Part shown: positions 55,290 to 64,000 of the stretch, one piece after another
Layout of the letters: every line of letters begins with the position of its first letter
Position numbering within the stretch: position 1 is the stretch's first letter
Assembly (NCBI GenBank): GCA_000727475.1
Contig: KL647335.1
Location: forward strand, 206,735-270,734
DNA: 64,000 bases
Reading direction: 5' to 3'
Origin: Sarcocystis neurona
Lineage: Eukaryota; Apicomplexa; Conoidasida; Eucoccidiorida; Sarcocystidae
Notes under the pieces: model-generated
Databases searched by the model: none
What the model was told of the DNA's origin: nothing
What the model saw: only the letters and a program-made list of their open reading frames with translations
Made by a program: the position numbers and the translations under genes

Positions 55290-56660
55290 AACATAGAAAT
55301 AAAGAGAGAAAGACAGACGGATACATTGATATATATACATATAGATATAGATATAGAGAGACGCAGGTATAGACAGAGACACACTCATATGTACAGGCAT
55401 AGATAGGCAAGTGGAGATATAGAGAAGGAAACTGATATATGTAGATCTAATATATATATATATATATATATAGCGAGAGAGAGAGATACACATAGGAATA
55501 GAGATACGTATAGATAGGTAGAGATAGACACAGATATAGATAGATATAAAAGATTATAGATAGGTAGAGAGCAGCACAGACGCCGACACATACACAGAAA
55601 GATATACACAGAGAGGGGGGAGAGACATACGTAATTATACATAGATACAGATAGCTAGGAATAGGTAGGTAGATAGACACAGGTATACATAGATATGGAT
55701 ATATAGATATACCTAGATACAGATATATAGAATACACGGATGTAGACACATAGTTACATGTACATATCTATATGTATATATGTGTATATTGCAGATATAA
55801 ATAGACACAGACGGAAACAGATAGGTGTAGATAAATACGTGCAGAAGTATACATATAATATATATATACGTGTAGATAGTTAGGAGTAGATATATATATA
55901 TATATATAAAGATACGTAGATGTAGATACAGATCTATGTGTACACAGGTATAGGTTTACACACACAAAAGCATCTATATATGTATAGATGTAGATATATG
56001 TAGAGACAGAGTGAGAGGAAGAGTCAGACAGATACAGATATAGAGGTAGATACAGAAACTGATAGAAGAGGTCAATATAGATGTTGGCAGATATACAAAC
56101 AGACACAGGTATGGATAGATATAATATGGTAGATATACGTGCTGGTACATATAGAGATACAGGTAGATACATATACCGAAGTAGACATAGATACGCACAA
56201 ATATAGATAGACACAGATGTGCATATACAGGTACATATAGACAGACACGCACATATATACATATATATAGATAGATAGATATAAATGGGCAGGAAGAGAC
56301 AAACAGGTATACACACAAACACACACACAGAGAGAAGTGGAGATATAAGTATATAAATAGATAAACTTTGATTGAGGAAAGCTGGATACAGACATAGATA
56401 CAGATACAGGGAGAGATATATAGGTACATCGATATAACTAGACAGATACAGATCAGTATGCCTAGACTTCGATCCAGACGGAGTGGAAGATATATACAGA
56501 AACACATATATATAGATTGACAGAGATAAATATCTGTACGCAAACGTATGTGAACAGATATAGATATACAGAGAGATATACAGATATATACATCGGTCTC
56601 GGAAAAATTAGACGGATACAAATAAATAGAAATAGAAAGGTAAACGAGTGTACACACGCA
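55290..56660. repeat. GATA-type array, about 1.4 kb
   Basis: The plus strand is rich in AGATATAGATA, GATACAGATA and TAGGTAGATAG with few unique bases. It lies in intron 54860-59996 of the Timeless-like gene. Confidence 0.9.
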
Positions 56661-57329
56661 TGTATATATATAAATAAATACAAATATATTTCTTCGAATT
56701 CCTGTCTGTCTCTGGCCTACACTCACACGCGTCTGTCATCTCCCTCACCTTCAGCAGCGGATCCACATACATATATAGACAGTTATATATAGATGTATTC
56801 ACAGATATATATATATATATATATATGTACATTGCTCGGCCCGCCAATATTCGCTATAAACAGAGAAAACAGACAAGTGGGTCCACTTGTGTATAATTCT
56901 CTTCTCACACAAATATATCATTCTCGCGTCCTCCTCCTAAATCTGCCATATATTTAAATCTCTCTCTACATATACATATATATATATATATGCAGCAGGG
57001 GAAGGGAAGCGCCCTTCTGCGCTGGTGTAGAATACTCGGGTATTCCTACACGTCTATCTACACATATATATATATATATATATACGTAGAAATCTTTCTT
57101 GCGCTATCTTTCCATATATACACATGTATGTTGCACATAGATAAAAACATATACATATATATATATATGTGGATCTGTAGGTTTGGTAGAAGAGATGCGG
57201 CGGGCAGCGGGGAAGAGATGACACCGGTATTCACATGAGAGAAAATTTGCCCAAAGACTTTGTATCTGTCCACTTCTGCAGTCCGAGAATAAACGTCGGC
57301 CTATCTTTTTCTTGCCCTGTCTGTGTCTC

Positions 57330-58200
57330 TATCCCTCTATATTTATATCTATCTGTATATATCTACTGATATCTATATTTGTCTATACCTGTCTATATCT
57401 GTGTCTCTCTACATCTATATCTATCTATATCTGTATATACTTATGTCTATGTCTTCCTACATCTCTCTATATCAATCTCTATGTATATCTATATCTTCTA
57501 TATCTATCTATATCTATATCTATCTATATCTATATCTATCTATATCTATATCTATCTATATCTATATCTATCTATACCTATACCTATCTATATCTATATC
57601 TGTCCATATCTATATCTGTCTATATGTATATCTGTCTATATCTACATCTGTCCCTTTCTATATCTATCTACATCTATATCTATCTATATCTACAAATACC
57701 TCTCCCTATCCATATCTACGTATATCTGCATCTATCTATACCTATCTATATCTACATCTATCCACAGCTATACCTATCTATATCAACATCTATATCAATA
57801 TCTATATCTACCGACATCCATTATCTATATCTATATCTATCTTTATCTATACCTATACCTATCTATATCTATCCATATCTACCTACATCCATATCTACCT
57901 GTACACCCACGTGTGCCTATATCTATGTCTACCCATGTCTATATATATATATATATATGTATATTCATCTATATTTATACCCAGCTATCTTTATATGTGT
58001 ATTTGTCACTATCTACAACTATTTTCATATGTAGCCTGTCTTTCTCTCTATCTAGATATCTATATCTATATCCACGTACACCTATATATACGTATATCTA
58101 TATTTATCTGTATCCGCATATATCCATGTGTATGTATATCTATATCTATTTATCCCTATATGTATACTTGTGAATATCTACAACTATTTATATGTACCCC
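57330..58200. repeat. TATC-type array, about 870 bases, opposite orientation
   Basis: The plus strand is almost only CTATATCTATATCTATCTATA. It is the reverse complement in type of the GATA array 700 bases to the left and lies in the same intron. Confidence 0.92.
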
Positions 58201-58259
58201 TTCTCTCCCTCTCTCTGCGTGCGCCTGTATATATACGCAGACGGAAAGACAGAAGATAA

Positions 58260-58430
58260 GGGAGACACAGAGACAGCAGCAGAAGACGCAGAGAAAAAAC
58301 AAAAATAAGAGAGACGCAGAGAAATACAGAGATGGAGAGAGAAATTCAGAGACACGGAAAACAGAAAAGAGAGCCAAACGACATACGCGTCCGACTCTCA
58401 AGCACAATGAAGTACGTGCAGGGCCACAAA

Positions 58431-58471
<41 letters not shown>

Positions 58472-59660
58472 GTACATAAATTAATACGTATATATATGTA
58501 TACATCCATACATATATATATATATATATATGGATAAATAGATGAAAATATCCTTTTTTTCTTCCCCTCTCAATATATATACGAACTGCTCCTTCCGCTC
58601 GCTCTCTTTTTCTGGTACTCTCTCACTGTCTTCTCTTTGACGATGTACACGCGCCCACGCCCACCCGTCTCTTTTTCTCCCCCCTACCTCTTTATATTCT
58701 ATTATAAACATACCCGCAGCTACACATACATATATCAATATATGTATATACACTCATACATATATATATACGTGTGGCGATATCTACGCACAAGCATATA
58801 CATATACGCGCAGCTACATATACACATACATATATATATATATATACGTGTAGCTGCGTATTTATCTATCTAATAGTATACACACACATATGTATATACA
58901 TATATATGTATGTATGTATGAATATATGTGGATACGCGTGCAGATTGAGCTGATAAATAAATTTCTGCATGTGTGCTTTTCTTGCTGTTTCTCTCCATGT
59001 TGTTTCTCTCTCCCAAGGATATCCATCGATTCTATAGGTATGTAGAGACATATTCTTCGCGCAGCAGGTACAGAAGGTATGTGAATATATATCGATATGT
59101 ACACATACAGATATATACAAGAAGCTATATACATGTGTTGATTCATATATATATATATATATATATTTACAGGTGATTGTAGATACATAGATATATGTAT
59201 ATGTATACGTGCTTACGTACATATAAGAGAGAGAGAGACATACACATATGTTCGTATCAACAGAAATACAGATGCAGAGACATATATATAGGTAAATGTA
59301 TTGACGTACGTATATGTATGTACTTACGGACACGTATAGACCGAGTAGACAGACGTATAAATTTTCGCTTGACACACAGAGGGATGTGCACATATCTATC
59401 GGTATATATATACAGAGAGAGATATATATATTTAGATATATACATGTGTATACGTACCTGTGGAAGTATGTACCTACTGTCACAGATAGAAAGTAGAGAG
59501 ACACATTATATATATATATATATATATATTGACAGGTGCATACAGAGAAGTGAAGATATTTAATACGGTCTATATACAGATGTATATGGAGAAACACAGA
59601 TATAAATGCATCGATATATATATATATAGACATGTATCTATATGCACTTAGGCGACTGAG
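58260..59660. repeat. Purine run and TA/TACATA microsatellites
   Basis: GAGACACAGAGACAG-type purine sequence at 58250-58370, then (TA)n arrays (58430-58530, 58830-58850, 59145-59170, 59505-59530) separated by short unique pieces. Intronic; no exon seen. Confidence 0.8.
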
Positions 59661-59996
59661 TTACGTACTGCTATCTTGTACCTTTGCACCGCTTCTGCAA
59701 GTCAACGCATACATGGTGATACGTTCACTGCAGCAACTGCGTACACGAGGCTGCTGGCACCACTACTCTTGCTGCCGCTTCTTCTTCTTCTTCGGTCGGT
59801 GCTGCTGTTTCACACGTCGGCGTCTACAAACAAATGCGGGAAAAACACGATTATCTTCCGCTGCTGCTGTTTCTGCTGCTGTCGCTGTTCCTGTTGCTGT
59901 TGCTGCTGTTGTTCCTGCGTCTGCTGCTGTGTTGCTGCTGCTGCTGCGTGTATTCCTGTTGCTGTTGCTGCTGTTTCTGTCATTGCTCCTGCGCAC

Positions 59997-60231
59997 CTGC
60001 AGCATCAGCAGAAGGACGCGAGGCCAGCTGCACCAACTGCAGCGTTTGCTGCATCTGGGCAAAAAGATCTACTTGAAATTCTCTTGCCAGCAACTGCAGC
60101 AGCCCGCCCGTCACAGCTCCGCTGCTGCTGCTGCTGTCTCGGTTCGACGGCGTCGTAGCAGCAGCAGCAGCAGAGGCAAAAAAAGAAGCGTCTTCACCGG
60201 ATGCCGGGGACCCTCCCAAGGTTGAGATACT
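59997..60231 (-). CDS. TIMELESS/Tof1 homolog, N-terminal exon with Ser/Ala linker
   Basis: Window residues 102-179. After GCGCCCGCAG (AG at 60233-60232) phase 0 reads S-I-S-T-L-G-G-S-P-A-S-G-E-D-A, an Ala/Ser linker, then the helices G-L-L-Q-L-L-A-R-E-F-Q-V-D-L-F-A-Q-M and T-L-Q-L-V-Q-L-A. These occupy the place of the TIMELESS segment Q-L-L-W-A-I-H-L-x-G-L-D-D-L-L-L-F. The donor GATGCTGCAG/GTGCGC (59997/59996) leaves phase 1, as the next exon requires. Similarity is structural rather than residue-by-residue. Confidence 0.65.
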
Positions 60232-60299
60232 CTGCGGGCGCATGCAGCAGCACGCGTGGAGAAAAAAACTCCAGCAGCAGCTGCGGCAGCAACGTGTCG

Positions 60300-61700
60300 G
60301 TGTGTCTCTATCTTTCCACATATACAGGTGCACCTCCTCTCGTGCACGCAAATATACATATACCTATATAAATATATATATATATATATGTATATGTATG
60401 TGTATAACTGTTTACGTCTGTGTGTGTGTGTGTCTCTATATGCCATAACACCGGCTAGTCCAACAAATATTCATTTTTAGGCTCCACGCAGATATTAGCA
60501 CCAAATATATATATATATAGAGAGAGAGAGAGTGAGAGAAAGGCCTCTCTGCTGCTCTCCTTTTTTAACGCTTCTGTAATTATCAATGCTGCCGGACGTA
60601 CAGAGGAAGACAGACAGAAAGTGTTGCTTCCTAGCTACCCACACGTACACATATATATATATATATATATCTTTCTCTCTATATATCTATATATATAGAT
60701 CGAGAGAGAGAGAGAAGAAAAAAATGGACATGCATATATGCCCATACCACAACGTTATACACACAGCCGGTGCCACATACACATATATATATACATGAGG
60801 TTGAAAGCCATATATACATACATATATATATACACGCAAACGTTATACCAAAGTGTGATACATATATATATATACACTTATTTACACAGAATCGCTACGA
60901 AAAAAACCACTACATACGGATGATATACACGTGTCCTTTACACAGCAGCAAGGTAGATATATACATATCTATACATACAGATATATACATACAATTACTT
61001 TATACAGGAAAGCTGTGTGTGTGTGTACACATATATATATAATAGAAAAAGGAACTCTCCCTATCTCATTCTGTCTTTTTCTTCTTCATTCTCTCCCTGT
61101 ATATGTGTAGATACAACATATGTAGGGATATATCCACAAATTTGCAGCCAAACGTGCTACGTATATACACATCTAAATTCTCCAGGCAGCAGGGCTGGGC
61201 TTCTGTGCACATGCATTTCTTCACAAAAGATGAGGACGTATTATCTATATAAGACCCACAGATATATCCTGCATGTACTACTACAGTACTCATATACGTA
61301 TACACACATACATATATATATATACTTCACATGTGTATATGTATATATATGTATATATATATATATATATATATGTCGTACGGAGAAATAAGATAGGGAG
61401 ACAGACTGTGTAAAGCGGAGAGGTGCGTAATCCCATACATAGAGAGAAGTCCATATATATACACGTATACGCATATATATATATGTATATCTACCTATCG
61501 TATGTAGACACAAAAGAAGGAGACAGATTGTATAAAGTAGACAGGTGGGTAGTTCTATACAGAGAGAGAACTACATATATATGTGTGCACATATATACAT
61601 ATATATATATACATATGTTCATATATGTATGCGTATAATATATATATAAACAGATAGATATATAGATATTTATATTGTTATATAAGCATGTGTGTGTGCA
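60300..61700. repeat. TA/ACATA microsatellite intron
   Basis: Intron 60232-61723 is dominated by (TA)n and TATACATA motifs (60360-60420, 60650-60700, 60780-61060, 61300-61375, 61455-61660). The phrase AGATAGGGAGACAGA/AAGGAGACAGATTGTATAAAG recurs at about 61390 and 61515, a two-copy duplication near 125 bases apart. Confidence 0.8.
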
Positions 61701-61723
61701 CGTGTATGCGTAGAGAGGCCCAC

Positions 61724-61916
61724 ATGTTTAGCAGCAGGAATTGTGGGGGCTGCGGAACGCGGAGAGGCATGCAATATTGAAAGGACGGCGGCAAGCTGAG
61801 AGCCTCGTGCTGCAGCAGCAGCAGCAGATACACTCGGCGGCATGAGCAGCAGGGCGCATGCAATTTCTCGAATGCTCTGCAGCACCGCGTTGGCTTTGTC
61901 AATTTCTTCGCGCGTC
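61724..61916 (-). CDS. TIMELESS/Tof1 homolog, N-terminal helical exon
   Basis: Window residues 37-101. An excellent acceptor (CTCTCCCTTTTTCAG, AG at 61918-61917) gives one base to finish a Thr codon, then T-R-E-E-I-D-K-A-N-A-V-L-Q-S-I-R-E-I-A-C and A-L-L-L-M-P-P. Human TIMELESS has at this relative place a helix ending L-L-L-V-R-N-I-L-H-V-P. An Ala run and S-Q-L-A-A-V-L-S-I-L-H-A follow. The donor AAACAT/GTGGGC (61724/61723) is only moderate; phase 0 fits. Confidence 0.7.
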
Positions 61917-62399
61917 CTGAAAAAGGGAGAGGCAGGCGGAGACAGGGAGACACACGGGGAATCCGAGACAGAGAAAAACGGAAAAGAAGACGAAGAAGAA
62001 GGACGAAGGACAGAAAGAAGGAGGAAGCTACAAAACAGCAAAAATGGAAAACAAAACGAAGCAGAAAGAGGAGAACTACTCAAAAATACAGACACAAGTG
62101 TATATCACACCACACACAGACACGCCTATATACACATACACATATATATGCATACATATATACATATATATATACATATATATATGTATATACATCTACT
62201 ATATACGTATCTATATATATGTATATATATATATATAGAGAGAGAGAGACACATATGCGTATATGTGGAAGGCTGGAGGTTGTTGTTGGTAGTTGTCCAT
62301 TTATAAATTAATGGTAACGGTAGACGGGACGGAACAACTTATCGGCTGTGCTGTCGTCTGCCTCGTCTCTGGTGTATTGAAGAGAGAAAAAAGAAAAGA

Positions 62400-63530
62400 A
62401 TCGAAGGCAAGTATCAGCGGCAACGGCAGCGGCAACGCAGCAGCTGCATGACGTGAAGCCGGGATGTCCACGGATGACGCAGAGAGCCATCTCAACAGAC
62501 GAAGCAGTGGCAGCAACAGATGAAAAGGCAGCGGCAGCAGCGCATGAAAAGCGACGGCAGCAGCAGACGAAGAAGCAGCGGCAGCAGCAGATGCAGAAGC
62601 AGCCGCCGCAGCAGGTGAGGACGCAGCCGCAGCAGCCCAGGAAGCAGCAGCAGTAGCAGCACGTGAGGAAGCAGCAGCAGCAGCTGAAGCAGCAGTATCT
62701 GCACAGCAGCTGACGCAGCAGCAGCAGCACCAGCCGCGGCAACACAGCAGCTGACGCAGCAGCAGCAGCAGCAACACAGCAGCTGAAGCGGCGGCGAAGG
62801 CAGCGAGGGCAGTAGCGCCGCACAACAGGAGCAGGAGCAACAGCAGGAGAGGGGCAGAGCTACCGTCGAGACGACTGCAGGAAGCAGCGCTGACAGCAAT
62901 AGCAACCATCACAGCAGCAGCAACAAACCTCGCAGCAGCAGCAAAGGCACCGCGGTAGCAGCAAATTATCACCGCAGCAGCTAATCTACCAAAGTAGCAA
63001 CAACAGCAGCAGCAAATCTGCCGTAGCAGCAGCAAACACGAGAGCAGCAGCAAATCTACCACGGCAGCAGCAGACCTACAACAGCAGCAGCAAGTCTATC
63101 ATAGCAGCAGCAAATGTGTCACACCACCAGCCAACATGGGATCCGTAGCAACGATCACATCTGCAGTCAACGGCACCGCAGCAGCACTTGCTAGCAGCAG
63201 CACGAGTGGTGGGGGGCCGCGGCAGACGCAGAACAGGAAGCAGCAGCTCCGCCATCAGGAGCTGGCGTTCCAAAGACGGGACGCCGCAACAGCAACGGCA
63301 GCAGCAGAAGCGCGGCAGAGCAGCACGGGGCAGGCGGGTTCACAGCAGAGATTGGAACAGGCACTGGCAGCAGTCGAGCAGAGCAACAGCAGGCAGCAGC
63401 AGCAGCAGCAGTAGCGCGGGAGACACCAGTGCAGAGCAGGGGCACTTGTTCGTGTGTGTATCTGTGTCAGCAACAGAAGTGGAGAGACGTTGGTAGGAGA
63501 TAGCGAGGGAACGGCCTTTTCCTCTGTTCG
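62400..63530. repeat. CAG tract in intron, over 1 kb
   Basis: Interrupted CAGCAG, GCAGCAGCAAATC and ACGCAGCAG triplets. Around 62890-63130 a unit of the form TAGCAGCAGCAAATCTACC recurs every 30-50 bases. Both strands are open for long distances. It lies between exon 63576-63685 and exon 61724-61916. Confidence 0.88.
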
Positions 63531-63575
63531 GCAAGTGCCTTTTTTTCTTTCCATGACGTTGTTAATTTTCCTTAC

Positions 63576-63685
63576 GTGCGATTCATCGCATGCAAGGCTT
63601 CCACTACCTCGAATATAGCTTCGCGAGTATCCTCCAGCAGCTCTCGGGCCTCTCGCTGCTGCTTCTGCAACCCCTCCCGCCAGCC
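63576..63685 (-). CDS. Timeless-like gene, first exon visible in the window
   Basis: Window residues 1-36. The acceptor CTGCTGCTGTAG (AG at 63687-63686) and the donor CGCAC/GTAAGG (63576/63575) enclose G-W-R-E-G-L-Q-K-Q-Q-R-E-A-R-E-L-L-E-D-T followed by R-E-A-I-F-E-V-V-E-A-L-H-A-M-N-R. The content is one amphipathic helix, unlike the CAG repeats on both sides, and the phase-2 exit matches the next exon exactly. It is not itself diagnostic for Timeless; membership rests on splice phase and order. The start codon of the gene lies beyond the assembly gap. Confidence 0.65.
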
Positions 63686-63689
63686 CTAC

Positions 63690-63856
63690 AGCAGCAGCAG
63701 AATCGTACGAGCAGCAGCAGGACGCCGTACACAACAGTCCACTACCCGCGTCGACCACGAACAACAGCAGCAGCAGCGCAAGCGCAGCAGCGGCAGAACA
63801 GCAGCAGCAGCAGCGGCGGAACAGCAGCAGCAGCAGCGGCAGAACAGCAGCAGCAG
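63690..63856. repeat. CAG tract abutting the assembly gap
   Basis: Interrupted CAGCAG with a repeated phrase CAGCGGCAGAACAGCAGCAG immediately before the N run; intronic for the Timeless-like gene. Confidence 0.85.
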
Positions 63857-64000
63857 NNNNNNNNNNNNNNNNNNNNNNNNNNNNNNNNNNNNNNNNNNNN
63901 NNNNNNNNNNNNNNNNNNNNNNNNNNNNNNNNNNNNNNNNNNNNNNNNNNNNNNNNNNNNNNNNNNNNNNNNNNNNNNNNNNNNNNNNNNNNNNNNNNNN
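63857..64000. other. Assembly gap (144 N)
   Basis: Unresolved bases to the end of the window, entered from a CAG tract. The true length is unknown; the repeat is the likely cause of the break. Confidence 0.99.

Noticed and set aside
57312..58537. Plus-strand frames of 240-404 codons made of Tyr, Ile, Leu and Ser
   Set aside because: Translation of the TATC array inside an intron of a minus-strand gene.
1..63856. CRISPR array or bacterial operon signals
   Set aside because: The repeats are simple tandem arrays without unique spacers of constant length, and gene structure is spliced and eukaryotic.
1..64000. Telomere-like heptamer arrays (TTTAGGG/AAACCCT) known from Eimeria
   Set aside because: Only isolated partial matches noticed while reading; no tandem array seen.

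Overview
The window looks like nuclear DNA of a coccidian apicomplexan, most probably Eimeria. It has dense CAG/CTG trinucleotide tracts inside and outside exons, long homopolymeric Gln/Ala/Ser/Glu runs in the predicted proteins, intron-rich genes, and very large TA, TATG, GATA and pyrimidine microsatellite blocks. There are no prokaryotic operons. Species assignment is inference.

Every gene I can support is on the minus strand. (1) Near the left end, a DNA topoisomerase III (TOP3) homolog starts with ATG at 2182-2184 and runs leftwards out of the window; exon 1 and a short exon 2 are clear, two more are tentative. (2) From an ATG at 29020-29022 down to at least 14178 lies a multi-exon gene for a protein I cannot name. 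It starts with a predicted N-myristoylation/palmitoylation motif and a hydrophobic stretch. Eight exons have compatible splice phases. A separate Ala-rich terminal exon at 9922-10476 may be its 3' end or belong to another gene. (3) From the right edge down to a TAA at 36759 runs one very large gene. I built it by joining 14 exons (63685 to 36759) whose splice phases all match, giving 2,825 residues without the N-terminus. Its core matches the replication-fork protein TIMELESS/Tof1/Swi1, with family motifs in the correct order. It continues past the usual Timeless C-terminal (PARP1-binding-like) module into two further segments that look like diverged copies of that module.

Layout: 1-2184 TOP3 with TA-rich introns; 2185-4230 microsatellites then a 1.4 kb CTG block; 4231-9920 mostly unique sequence with no convincing gene; 9922-14177 one terminal exon, CAG tract and unresolved sequence; 14178-29022 the acylated-protein gene with huge repeat-filled introns; 28900-32400 CTG and CAG tracts between genes; 32400-36758 a second unique island; 36759-63685 the Timeless-like gene; 63857-64000 an assembly gap inside a CAG tract.

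Timeless (fork protection) and TOP3 (dissolution of recombination and replication intermediates) both act in genome maintenance. The window gives no evidence that they are co-regulated. Exon boundaries were placed by eye from GT/AG signals, reading frame and family resemblance recalled from memory; no alignment, gene-finder or database search was run.
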